DNA of 64,000 bases from Hypoxylon rubiginosum. Taxonomy: Eukaryota > Ascomycota > Sordariomycetes > Xylariales > Hypoxylaceae. Of this stretch, positions 32,803 through 43,800 are shown in pieces. The stretch is taken from NCBI GenBank assembly GCA_902806565.1, contig CADCXA010000051.1, positions 372,001 to 436,000 of the forward strand, read 5' to 3'. The notes beneath the pieces were generated by a model, which searched no databases, had not been told where the DNA came from, and was given only the letters and a program-made list of their open reading frames with translations. The position numbers were made by a program, and so were the translations under genes. Positions within the stretch are counted from its first letter, which is position 1; the number at the start of each line of letters is the position of its first letter.

Positions 32803-34380
32803 TTACGAAGCCTTTGCTACAGAAACATTGCCAAAATTAGCACCAGCGCCACGAACTCCCACGCCGTTCGCTCCACCAACGAACGACTCGTCTGTAGCAG
32901 TGATTCGGGGAGTAGCCAAGTCCCCCACGAACACGCTAATTTCGCTACCGACAGCCGTAACTCTGACTTGGTACTCTGTTGAAACGGATACTTCCATAGT
33001 ATTTTCACCTAGCGAAGTCCAAGCACCAGTGTCGGCTTTCCCAAGTGTTACCGAACCAGCAGCCGAGATATAGGCGTAGTATCCGCTGAATTCATTAGTA
33101 CCCGTTGAAAGATTCGCAGCGCGGAACACGAGTCCAGCGTCGCCACTGCCATCTGTGATGGAAATGGTAGCGTCGAAGACCACATCCGTGAAATTGGTGT
33201 CGAGAAGAGCCCTGGCGTCAGTCGTGCTCGCGACAGTAAGTCGTTGGTTTGCCACTGTCCAATCCCCGCCATAGGTCTTCCAGTCGAACATCTGGCCGTT
33301 GGCGAAGTCATCCTTGACGAGCATCTGAATCGATGCGATAGTCCCGTCGTCGTTGAAGTACATCCGATCGTACGCTATTACGTGATGGTTGCCGTCGGTC
33401 TCGCTAAGTGGGCGGCGGTGGTACACGATGTACCAGATATCCGTGTCTGGAACGTGGAAAACGCCGTTGTGGCCGCTGCTTGTAGCCACCGCGCTATCCT
33501 GTTGTAGGATCTTGGCTAATCGGTTGAACGGGCCAAGCGGCGAGTCGGACATGGCGTACGACACGGCGTAATCGGGGCCTTGCCACCCACCTTCCGACCA
33601 CATGAAATAATAGATGCCGTTGCGCTTGATCATCTGCGAGCCCTCGACGTAGTTCTCGGGCGTGATCTCCTTGTACTGCGTCCCGTCATCGAAAGTCCCA
33701 ATAGATATCATATCTTCGTTCAGCTTGGCCACGTTGGCGTGCGAGTGTCCCCCGTAGTAGATATAGGCCTGCCCGTCCACGTCGTCTATGAAGACATCCT
33801 GGTCGATCGGCTGCGCGCCGTTATGGTAGTCTCCAATCAGTGGCTTGCCGATTGCGTCCACATACGGGCCCTCCGGTTTGTCCGCGACAGCAACCCCGAT
33901 ACCGCCAATCTTCCCCTCCGCTGGCTCATCCTCCTGAATGTCGTTGGCGCCGAAATAGATATAGTATTTTCCATTGCGGAAGATCGGTGCCGGGGCCCAA
34001 ACAGCCCTAGTAGCCCATGAGACGTCGGCTATTGTTAGGATATTAGGATGCTTGGTCCAATTAATCAGATCAGGCGACGAGAAGGCGTCGAGATAGGTCT
34101 GCTCGTCATAGGCATATGATGACGTTGGGAACACCCAATATAAGCCTTCGTATATCTCCGTATCCGGGTCCGCATACCAGCCTTCCACGAAGGGGTTACC
34201 TGCCTCCGACGTAGTGTAATCGGGGACAGCTCGCGGAATTATGGGCGATGCATTTGCTTTTGACATTGCAATGCCCATGATAAGGTGGATAAGGGGTGAT
34301 ACGATAAAAGACGTGGACCCCAATCCTCCCAGAAGCCGAATTGTACCCGTCAAATTAATTGATGAATAGAGGGAGGCCAT
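32803..34380 (-). CDS. Secreted GH43 glycosidase with C-terminal CBM66/LamG-like domain
   Basis: An intronless 525-residue protein. The N-terminus has a hydrophobic region (about 18-38) ending K-A-N-A-S, a plausible signal peptide cleaved after Ala44; this is longer than usual. Residues about 60-355 show the five-bladed GH43 propeller pattern. The general base is Asp71 in Y-A-D-P, the pKa-modulating Asp is D193 in P-I-D-Q-D-V-F, and the acid is Glu246 in Y-V-E-G-S-Q-M. The block W-A-P-A-P-I-F-R-N-G-K-Y-Y-I-Y-F is typical. Residues about 357-525 (DDFANGQMFDWKTYGGDW onward) form a concanavalin-like beta-sandwich as in CBM66/DUF1080. Family members cleave arabinan, xylan or galactan side chains outside the cell; exact substrate cannot be called. 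The catalytic triad appears intact. Confidence 0.88.
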   Translation of the reverse strand: MASLYSSINLTGTIRLLGGLGSTSFIVSPLIHLIMGIAMSKANASPIIPRAVPDYTTSEAGNPFVEGWYADPDTEIYEGLYWVFPTSSYAYDEQTYLDAFSSPDLINWTKHPNILTIADVSWATRAVWAPAPIFRNGKYYIYFGANDIQEDEPAEGKIGGIGVAVADKPEGPYVDAIGKPLIGDYHNGAQPIDQDVFIDDVDGQAYIYYGGHSHANVAKLNEDMISIGTFDDGTQYKEITPENYVEGSQMIKRNGIYYFMWSEGGWQGPDYAVSYAMSDSPLGPFNRLAKILQQDSAVATSSGHNGVFHVPDTDIWYIVYHRRPLSETDGNHHVIAYDRMYFNDDGTIASIQMLVKDDFANGQMFDWKTYGGDWTVANQRLTVASTTDARALLDTNFTDVVFDATISITDGSGDAGLVFRAANLSTGTNEFSGYYAYISAAGSVTLGKADTGAWTSLGENTMEVSVSTEYQVRVTAVGSEISVFVGDLATPRITATDESFVGGANGVGVRGAGANFGNVSVAKAS

Positions 34381-35076
34381 ACTGATAGCAGCGCGCTAGG
34401 TTCGCAGCGACTAGAGATGCGGGGATCCTTGCGGAGAAACAAATGCAGATAGACTACCTAATTCGACGGTAGATAATTCATGTCTCAAAATCATACACTC
34501 ATCGACGAGTTTTGACGATAATAAATTAGGTACGGGATTACTACCAGAGGGTTTGAAGGAAATCTCCGGGGCTTTAACAGTGGAAATGTACGCAAATTCA
34601 ACCAGGAGGTAGGTAAGGACAAGGCAGCAAGCATATCATTGTAGTAACCGTTCGGCGTGATCGCGGGCACTTGACAGGATACTCCATAGCAGTCCAAGAC
34701 ATCCAGCAGCATATCGGCTCGAATTATCTCGTGGCGGGTTAAGTTGTGTTAGGTGTGATGATGCGGTAGGAATGGCGGGGGTCAGGGAACTCCAAGATAC
34801 AGCTTATCTCTTAATCTCGCCTTCCTTTTAGGGCTCTCTAAATACTACGCGCAAAAATGGGGAGTGGCCCGGCCGGCTTGGCCCGGTAACCGCCAACTGT
34901 CGGCCTCCCGGCAGCCCGGATACAGCAGATCTAGCCCTACTCGTACAGCAGAAGCAGATTAAGCAACATTCGTATCGTTATTGAAAAAATATAGATTCTA
35001 CTATTTTCCCGTATTTCTGTTACTTATAAAATAATAAAATATAATTCTCCATACTGTACCTACAATCTGCCATGCT
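34381..35076. other. Intergenic region, GH43 promoter side
   Basis: It separates the 3' end of the HET gene from the GH43 start; both genes are on the minus strand, so it holds the GH43 promoter. A short G+C-rich patch (about 34,857-34,920, with GGCCCGGCCGGCTTGGCCCGG) stands out. A 73-codon minus-strand frame (34491-34712) could at most be an upstream open reading frame. Confidence 0.4.
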
Positions 35077-37164
35077 TTATTTGATAGTTACATTGGCGTA
35101 ATTCATCCCATCGAGTCGTAAAGCCTCTCCTTCCATAAACCCGTGAACGTATCCCTCGCCGAGCAAAATTCTTTCGTCTGAGCCACTCTCCGCCTTCCTT
35201 AACACGTGAAATAACCTCGCCCCCTTTAAAAGCCAAACCTCATCCCCTATTTGAGTGGAATGAGGCGATAAGCCCAGAAAGCCCTTGCGGGTACGGAACA
35301 AGGCTTTCCCTTTCTGTCCCCAATGCGTCGGCGACATCATCGTCCGATACGTAGAACTCGCGTGCAGTTCCGTCAGCACCTTGAGACAGCCGTCGAGGTC
35401 GCCCAGGGCGGCGCTTAGTATACCATTGAACTCAGCCACCGTCGGGATCGACGGGTGTGGGCAATGTTCTTCCATTTCGCCGAGAACGGTGATAAGCCTC
35501 AGCAACGCGTCTTTATTCCTGGCCTCGAGCGCCTCCATAGAGATGCCTATAAGCCCGGCTCTAACGAACAGGGCGAAGTCATTGGCCGTCTCCGGCGGCG
35601 CGGGAAAGGCTGTGTCCGTTCGTCCGGCGATCAGAGTACGCCAGAGAGCCTCGACTGGAGACTCTCCATTTACGTACTTCGGTGGCAGGTTTAGACAGAT
35701 CTCCATGGTGGATATGAATCCCGAATCGAAGAGGACAACTTGCTCTACAGTGTCTAGGAGGTAACCTTGAGTCTCTAGTTCTTGACCTGGAGAATCCATG
35801 TGTAGATATACGTTAGAGAATGTCTGGACGGCTGTTGATAAGCTGCCGGCATGATATTTACGGCCCTGATGTAGATCTAACAATGATTCTACAGATGCGA
35901 CAGCTCCCGGGACATGGAAATGCGGCATCCACGAGGGAAGGTTGGACTCCGCTCGGTAACTTAGATCGGATACATAAGAGAGCATGTCCAAGGATCGTGT
36001 CTTCCATAGCAAGACCTGTGCCGTGCGCAGCATGACTTCGGTAGTCTGGAGGGTGTAGTCTGCCCTGAGCCAGATTGGTCTCAACCCTAGCTTCGCTCCG
36101 TAAGCATTTATAAATGCAGATAGCGCGAAGACCCTATCACGGGGATCTGTCGCCTCAAGAAAGGCTGAAGAAAGGAGGTAGCTCTGAGCAAAGTCGTACA
36201 GCTTGCCTTCCGGGCTAAGGAGGCTGAATTGCGGATCGTCGTTCATGTATTCGGTCGCGGACATCCGAATTTCGCGGTGGAAAGTAAAGATCCGGGCGAT
36301 CTTGGACGTTTCCCGCTCCACCCCGTGAAAATTTAAACCATGCCACTGCGCGCCGAAGACTAGGCTGACGAAGTGGTCCAAGTCGGACCAGTCGAAACGC
36401 AAGGGTCCGCAATATATCTGGTGAGAGTCGTAGGCAAATATTATCTCTTGTACAACCCATATCCTCGCAAACCACCTCCGAGACAGAAATCTCACTACTG
36501 CCTTCCACGCCTCCATAGGCCTTGGCGCGAGGTGGTACTTTTCGTGGATCTTCGGGTCGTCGTAGAGGTTGATCATCCCAGCCCCTATCAACCCCATAGG
36601 ATTCTCACTGATAAGATCTGAAATGATGTTCTTCAGAGCAGGGCTGTACTCAGACAAGAGAGCGTGGGCTTCGTGCGCATCCGCGTCGTCCATCCCGAGC
36701 CAGACGATCACATTGGCTGCATTTGAATAGATACTGGTCATGAGGGTGACCTGCTTGGCCCGCTCGTCGAGATCGCTTTGGTTGATGCAGAGAGCATCGA
36801 CCCAGAAGAGCGGGGGCGCTATGTCGGACTCGACGTAGACATATTGTAGGGCGTCATTTAAATTGATGCCAATTGGCATGCGCTGCCCATTACAGACGAC
36901 TTCGAACGAGAGGTCGTCTTTGAAGTCATCTCTGATTGGGTGGCCCCATGTGTAAGACAAAGCTGAATATCCAGCCTTGATATCTGCTACATTGTGGACC
37001 TCAAATTCGAAGACGAGGAGGCCGCGTGAAGATTCGGCAGGTGGTTCTACCCCTTTATATCGCAAAAAACGGGCACTTCTTTCCGGTAACCTCTCGTAGA
37101 CTTTCCCTAGGCGCGAGCCTTCTTTAAGGGAGACATATGGATTGACAGACGCAAGAGGGTCCAT
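35077..37164 (-). CDS. HET-domain (heterokaryon incompatibility) protein
   Basis: An intronless 695-residue protein from the ATG at 37162-37164; the frame continues 24 nt upstream only through a GTG. The HET domain spans about residues 64-225 with its three hallmark blocks: Y-S-A-L-S-Y-T-W-G (66-74), L-N-D-A-L (102-106) and F-W-V-D-A-L-C-I-N-Q (120-129), then E-R-A-K-Q-V-x-x-M-x-x-I-Y to V-I-V-W-L-G. The C-terminal half ends with the block common in these proteins: F-R-T-R-K-G-F-L-G-L-S-P, G-D-E-V-W-L-L-K-G-A and G-E-G-Y-V-H-G-F-M-E-G-E. HET domains trigger cell death after non-self recognition, probably through TIR-like chemistry. This subclass has no N-terminal sensor and no NACHT or repeat domain, so its partner is unknown. 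Confidence 0.9.
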   Translation of the reverse strand: MDPLASVNPYVSLKEGSRLGKVYERLPERSARFLRYKGVEPPAESSRGLLVFEFEVHNVADIKAGYSALSYTWGHPIRDDFKDDLSFEVVCNGQRMPIGINLNDALQYVYVESDIAPPLFWVDALCINQSDLDERAKQVTLMTSIYSNAANVIVWLGMDDADAHEAHALLSEYSPALKNIISDLISENPMGLIGAGMINLYDDPKIHEKYHLAPRPMEAWKAVVRFLSRRWFARIWVVQEIIFAYDSHQIYCGPLRFDWSDLDHFVSLVFGAQWHGLNFHGVERETSKIARIFTFHREIRMSATEYMNDDPQFSLLSPEGKLYDFAQSYLLSSAFLEATDPRDRVFALSAFINAYGAKLGLRPIWLRADYTLQTTEVMLRTAQVLLWKTRSLDMLSYVSDLSYRAESNLPSWMPHFHVPGAVASVESLLDLHQGRKYHAGSLSTAVQTFSNVYLHMDSPGQELETQGYLLDTVEQVVLFDSGFISTMEICLNLPPKYVNGESPVEALWRTLIAGRTDTAFPAPPETANDFALFVRAGLIGISMEALEARNKDALLRLITVLGEMEEHCPHPSIPTVAEFNGILSAALGDLDGCLKVLTELHASSTYRTMMSPTHWGQKGKALFRTRKGFLGLSPHSTQIGDEVWLLKGARLFHVLRKAESGSDERILLGEGYVHGFMEGEALRLDGMNYANVTIK

Positions 37165-38044
37165 CCTATTTCGGCGGGTATATAGCACGAGATGTTTAGA
37201 TGTTAGAAATTCGTAAGTTACTACGTATGACCTGCAGTCAGTCTTTCAAGCATTTGGACTTCAACGGGACATCGTCAATATATGTAGGTATGGCATGAGA
37301 CCTGGCATAGCCTTACGCGGTGCCTTGGCGCCGTCTAGATCAGTTCTCACCTTGCCTTTAGTAGCTTCAGCTGAAGGGCACTGCCCCGATTGGGGGGATA
37401 CTAAGCCACTAATATCTCAGCAAAGCAGCTAGAGAGACTGGTAGGATGCCTACCTCCTGCGGTACCTCCTTTTCGGAACTCGACGCAAATAGAGTAAAAA
37501 ATTAGCAAGTTCAAAATCAAGCAATATTAAGTCCGCACCAATCTAGCAATTGAATCTCTCGTACCTTGAAAGGGCTGACGGAATGAACAAACCCTCCAAA
37601 AGAAGTCGCTGACAAATATCATCCACGCAGTTCTCTAACATTGCGGTACTTACGTCGAACATAGCCAGAGACTGTGCACTGAAGAAGGGGCCATTCCGAT
37701 GTCTTTCCTATCATTGTTAGGATTACTATCACATGCAGCACATGTTGAGCCAACAGAGCGCGGGGTCTTTGCTGACTAATACCCCAGAGTCAGCTTCAAT
37801 TCTAATTAGGTAAGCTAACGGGATCGGATCATTCTATTAGCCGACAGCCTGAACCCCTGAGCCTCTGAGCCCCTGAACCCCTGAGCGCTACAATACGACA
37901 ATAACATCAAAACTCAGAAGGACATACAATTTGGCCACTTATGCGTTGTTCGTCGTTATGTCTAGTTCTATAGCGGAGTCGTTCATGATACTGTCGTCCT
38001 TTCACACCCTCCGGTCGTATATCGGGCGTCGACAACTTTGGACG
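37165..38044. other. Intergenic region
   Basis: It lies between the start of the HET gene and the stop of the AAA gene, both on the minus strand, so it should carry the HET promoter. A short imperfect direct repeat of GAGCCCCTGAACCCCTGAG occurs near 37,852-37,886 (unit CCCCTGA, about four times). No open frame is supported. Confidence 0.4.
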
Positions 38045-40766
38045 TTAAAACATACCACCTCTGCCACCAGATTGGAGCTCTATTGTATATTAGTATACAC
38101 GCTATCACACATGCCTTGAATAAGCTTACCTTGGTGCCGTCTCATCTGGTAATCGAGATCCCCCTTGAAAGACTCCATGTTGCTCATGATTACGGTAATG
38201 TCATCCATCTTCATCTTACCATTTGGTCGGGCCTGAGCGCAACCCATTGCTGATGCGACGAGGTTTCGGAGTTGGCGGCCGTCAAACCCCTTTTTGTGCA
38301 AATCATTCTTGGCAAATTTTACAATTGCAGGGTACTCTTCCACGAGATGCTTCTTGTTGTACTGATCCAGGAACTGCATGAAAATCTTTTGTACCTGATC
38401 TTTATCAAGCTCGGTGTATTTAATGGCGATGTGAATTCGTGACTGAATCGCTATGTCGAACAGTGCAATTTGATTAGTAGTGAGTATTAGGATCCCTGTT
38501 GCACGGAGTCAGAACGTTAAAATAGTGATGACAGGACACTTGGCATACCTTGAAAGTATTCTAGCACACGAAGAAACACTGAGAATGTCAGTTTCGGAGC
38601 CGATGTGTGTAAACTAATGCAGATAAGCTTACCAGAGACGAGGGCATTCCGTTCTGTGGTTGGCCCTTGGTGGCCTATCGCTCGACTTTGGACGAAGACG
38701 TCTACCTCGTCTCTGTCGCAGGAAGTCAGACTTTGATGAAACAATAATCAATAATACAGATCAAGCTCACATCAGGAGAATGGCCTTCCAACGAGTAGCA
38801 AGATCGAAAACCTTTCTTAAGTTCGATTCCACATTCTTTGATTGGGTCCCAACATCGGCGACCCCAATGCTAAAGAGTGGTTTCTCGGCGGCAGCGGCTA
38901 TCGTTTCGGCTTTGAAGATGATTAGCTTACAACCCTAAGTCACAGAAGACTCGGAATGATAAACTTACCTGTCGAAGTCTTTCCAACCCCTGGGTTTCCT
39001 ATATTCAGCGTTAGAATAATTGGTTGTACTTGTAACGATGGCTACCTATTATGTAGGTAGGTAGTATGCATGTGTGTATATGAGCGAGTAATGAATACGC
39101 TTACCGTACAAAAGAATTACCATTCCTTTCCCCTTTTCTTCTGTGAGGTCTGCGACCTGATCTTTCCCGTGGTTGGTGACCAGGTTTAGAAGAAGGTCCT
39201 TAGTCTCTTTACCACTAAGGCTATCACCTTTTAAGTGAAGCCTCTCAATGAATGCTCCTTTGTCGTCTGACGGATCCTCAAGCTTGTCAACCTCAAGTTG
39301 TGCCCATTGCTTTTCGCGCAGGATATAGCCCAAGACTCTCGGTGGGCATAGCATAAATTGAAGGTCTTCCCAGTCCTCGTCGCCTTTAGCATCATCATAC
39401 TTGCGGCAATATGTATGTGCCAGCTCTTCATTGTTGAAACAATGACTGCACGTGCATTCGTCTGAAGATTCGCCCATCCTAATGCTACCAATGGACCCCC
39501 TCCCAGGTCCGTACTGATAATACGAGTCAAAATCTACCATCACTTCACTTTTCACCTAGACTGAGATTAGCATCAACATATTTAAAGAATTGGGCGGTGA
39601 TTATGTATGCCGTACTGTTGGTTCCTCAGGAATATGGGCTCCCTCGTCTTCTATGTCCTTATCCAGCACGGCCCTCCTTAACATCGCGCCCCATTGAGTC
39701 TTCGCCGCAGTAATTAGTGATCAATTTAATATTTAAAAAGCATGGATAGCCTCACCAGTTGATTCCCCGTTGAGAAGCCTACTTTGTCTATGATAGCCTT
39801 CCCATTATACTTGAATCGTCGCGCATTCGGTTCGGCAGTGCAGTATTCGCGATAGCGTCGACCTCGACCCAGAAGCTCCCTCTTAATCTCGTCAACTTTG
39901 TCACTTGCGGATAGCGGATAGTATGGCAGGGCAGTAATGGGTTTTGTTCCGCTAAACCTAGGAAACGTGAGTGTAATTGGCCTTCTCCGAAAATGATGGC
40001 CATCCCAATCATAAGTCCAGCAGTCGAGGTACCACACCTTGTCCCCAGGGTCGGGCCAATTCTTCTGGCAATCCTCTACAATGAATATATGGTGCAGTTT
40101 GAGGCAAGGCCGGCCATACACTATTGTCCCGGGAGTGAAGATTGCCCATAAAGCATCAAAGGTTATACTTTTAGATTGCATGAGCAATTCTCGGGTGGAC
40201 AAGTATTCATTCAGTCTGGGATCGCCCTTATTCTGTTGGTGTTCGAGGACGTCTAGAACATTGCCTAGTGCCTCGCGCGCGATTTTCTCTTCTTCATTTT
40301 GCGGGCTTGCGCTGACTTCCCGTTTGAGAAGATCCCAGTTTTGGACTAATGGTTCGAATGGAGATTCTAGCATCACCAGTCGGGGATAGAGTTCGTGGGT
40401 AGGGTGATGTGCGAGGAGTCGCTTAAGCAGTTCACGGAGTGGCCCGTAAAATATTTCAAGCTGGCTGTAGGTGTCTTCGTCCGCATCTTCTTTGGAATCG
40501 GAAAGGAAAATCCTAAGGATCGCCCCAGCTCCTTGACTGTCCTTGGTATTCCACTCCGACACCTGGGTCTCCTCGAAATCCTTCCTCTCTCCAGTTTTCG
40601 AGTCGGGGTCTCGTCTATTGTAGATGAGCCGGACTTTGGTAGGTAAATAAGTCGGATTGTCTGCATTGGCTTCGTTGATGACCTATCGACGACTTAGTAG
40701 TAGTCCTATATTAATAGCTACCTGGGTATCTAAGACATAGACATACTGCTTTAGATTCTTCGCCAT
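38045..40766 (-). CDS. DUF7025/AAA+ ATPase (ten exons)
   Basis: Minus-strand exons: 40722-40766, 39756-40682, 39616-39699, 39105-39555, 38969-38998, 38771-38909, 38633-38712, 38549-38578, 38130-38495, 38045-38079. They total 728 codons with all phases closing; the start has context ACAATGGCG. The N-terminal half is the DUF7025 region of fungal AAA proteins (F-D-A-L-W-A-I-F-T-P-G, V-W-Y-L-D-C-W). The ATPase core has Walker A G-N-P-G-V-G-K-T (503-510), Walker B I-L-L-I-D-E-V-D (556-563), sensor 1 I-L-I-L-T-T-N and I-Q-S-R-I-H with the candidate arginine finger. A helical lid follows, and the protein ends in a short Gly-rich tail. Predicted to be a soluble oligomeric remodelling ATPase; substrate unknown. 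Exons 5 and 8 are 30 nt each. Introns 2 and 5 end in AAG. The 39-nt intron 1 is shorter than the others. Confidence 0.85.
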
Positions 40767-40841
40767 TGTTCTCAGGTTTGGTGTCTGAGTGATCTGAGGT
40801 TTGATCAGTTCATGCTACTGTTGTTCGCCTCTATAAATACC

Positions 40842-40851
40842 TAGGTACCTA
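40842..40851. repeat. Palindrome TAGGTACCTA at the right island edge
   Basis: This is one of four exact copies in the island (also 15099-15108, 17305-17314, 17898-17907), all between genes. This copy lies about 75 bp upstream of the AAA gene start and directly before the sequence turns A/T-rich. Confidence 0.6.
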
Positions 40852-43800
40852 TGTAATAAAAGTCTATATCAAAGACTTAAAATAGCTTTAATTTAATATA
40901 ATAATCTTTATAAGTCCTAAGATCTTTAATTTCTTTTAATTTAAATAAAAATTTAAAACCTTATTTATATTTTAAAATTATTATTTAATTTTTATTTTAT
41001 TATTATTTTAAACATTTAATTAATATATATTAGTTTTATTATTTTAATTTAAATTATTTTTATTTATTTAATTTTAATTAACTTATATATTAATATATAA
41101 AATATATATTTATTAAAATTTATAACTATAGATTTTTTTAATTTAATAAGTTATTTAAATTAAATTATATAATATTAGTTTTTTTTTTTTTAAGTTTTAT
41201 TTTAAAATATTATTTTATAAATATAAAGGTTTATAAATTTTTTTAATTATTACTAGTAAAAGTTTTTAATAAAATATTTAACTTTTTTATTAAATAAATA
41301 ATTATAAAGTTTTTAAATTTAATATTTTTTAATAAACTATTTTTTTTATTTAATTAAATATTTTATTTTTTTCAAGTTTTTTATAAAATCTTTTATTTTT
41401 TTTATTTAATAATCTTTTATTTTAATTAAAATTATTTTTTATAAAACCTAATTAAAATTAAATATTATTTAATTATTAACACAATAAAATTTAATAAAAA
41501 AAACATAAAATAAATTATAAATTCTTTAGTTTTTTAAAAATATAAGTTTTATAACAATTAAAAAAATTACTTTTTAAATTTTAAAAAATCCTAGTATTTT
41601 TTAGTTTAGTTTTTTTATAGGCTTTTTTATTTTCACGTTTTTAATGTTTAATATAACTAGTTATTTTTCGGTATATTTAAAATTTTTAACATGTTTTTTA
41701 TTTATTTAAATCTTTATTTAATATTAGTTTTATTTAAAATATTTTTAAGTATGTTTTTAGATTTAAATTATTTAATAAAAATAAAATTAATTTTTTAAGT
41801 TTTTAAATACTTTAAATAAAAAATTATATATTATAAAATAATAATTATAATTAATATAAAAAGATATTATATAAAAAAAAAAAAACATTATATTATTATA
41901 AGTAAATTTAATTATAAAAAATAAATCTTTTTAATTATTTATTTTATAATTAATAAATAATTATAAATAAATTTTAAAAGTTTAATTAAATTATTTAATT
42001 TAATTATTAATTTAAAAATAAAAAATTATATTTATATAAAATTTAATATTTATTAATTTAAAGAAATTTTTTTATAAATATACTATAAATTTAAAGTTTT
42101 TATTAAAAATAATATTTAATAATATATTATATAATTTTTAATATTTTTTAGTAAAAATTTTAATAAGGTTATTAATCTTTTTTTTTTTTTTTTTTTAAAA
42201 GAAATAAAATAAACTATTTTTATAAAAAAATCTATTATTACTTATATAAAATTATATTTATTTAATAATAATAAATTTATAATAAAATTTATTATAATAA
42301 TATATTAAAATTTATAATAAAGTTTTATAAATTAAAAAAAACTATAAAATTTATATTTTAAAATCTTATTTTTTTAATATTCTAAGTATCTTTTAATATA
42401 TTTTCTAATTATATTTTTTAAATTAAATTATTAAAAATTATAAATAATTAATTTTATAGTTTTATTTATTTTTATATAATTAATAATATATATATTATAT
42501 TTAGATTTTATAATTTCTTATTATAAAATTATTAATATTTATAAGTAATTTTTATAATAAAATAAGTTATTATATATTTTTATATTTTTTTTTAGTTAAA
42601 TTTTTTATTTTAAATAAATAGGATTTTTTAATATAGTTTTTTTAAAATTCTTTATAAATTTTAATAATTATTATAATATTTTAAAATTATAAAGTTATTT
42701 TAATATAAGTAAAATAATAATTAAAATAATAAATATAATTCCTTATAAATATAAAAAATATTTTTCTTATAAAATTAAAATAATTAATTAGTTTTTAATT
42801 TTTCTTTTTTTAAAATAATATTATAATAATTTAAATAAAATATTAACTTTTTTATTTAAATATTTTAATTAATAGTTAATAATAAATTAATATAAAATAA
42901 ATTATTAAACTTATTAAATTTATTTTTAGTTTAATATTTTAATAATTAAAGTAAATTTTAATTTAATTATTATAATATAAACCTAGATATTTATAACTTA
43001 TATATATAGTTTATATATAAACGTTATTTTATTAATTTAAAAACTAAGGTTAAAACTAAAATATACGTGATATTTTAAGTAAATATATATTAATAAAAGA
43101 TAAGTTATTTTAAAGTAACTATATATATAATTTATAAATTTTTTTTTCTTTTAATTTTTTATATTTAAATACGCTTATTTATTTTTAAATAATTAAACCT
43201 AATTTTTTTATTTATTTAAACAGTGTATAACATTAATAATATATTTTTTTAAAATATTATTTTTATTTTTTAAAAGAATTAATAATATTTAATAATTTTT
43301 TATTATAAATTTTATAATTTATTTTAACTAAGTTTAGTTTTTAAAAATAAAATATTATAAAATAAAATTTCTTAGTTTTATTTTTTTAAAATAAAACTAA
43401 TTTTATTATAAAATTTAAAATATTTATTTTAATATAAATAATTAAATTTAAATTAAAATAAATAAAAACTAAAATAATTATAAATTAATTTTTTAATATT
43501 TTAAAAATAATTAATATTAATTTTATTTATTTTTAATTTTTTTTATCTTTTTTATTAATATTTATTAAAAATTTAATTATTATTAAAAAATTATAAATAA
43601 AATATTAATAAAAATTTATAAATTTTATAAATTACTAGTATTTTTTAAAATTAATTAAGTTTTTTTATTTTTAAATATTTTTAATTTTATTTAAATTTAT
43701 TAATATATTATTAATTTTAATAATATATTTTAAAAATTTAACTTTTCAAACTTTTTAAAACCATTTTTTAATAATATAGTTAAATAATATTTTGTTAATT

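Noticed and set aside
34491..34712. 73-codon minus-strand frame upstream of the GH43 gene
   Set aside because: No conserved features; at most an upstream open reading frame.
35285..35764. 159-codon plus-strand frame inside the HET gene
   Set aside because: Antisense shadow of a confidently assigned coding region.
12541..40870. tRNA, rRNA or CRISPR features
   Set aside because: No sequence with tRNA A and B boxes plus a foldable cloverleaf, no rRNA segments and no spaced repeats were found.
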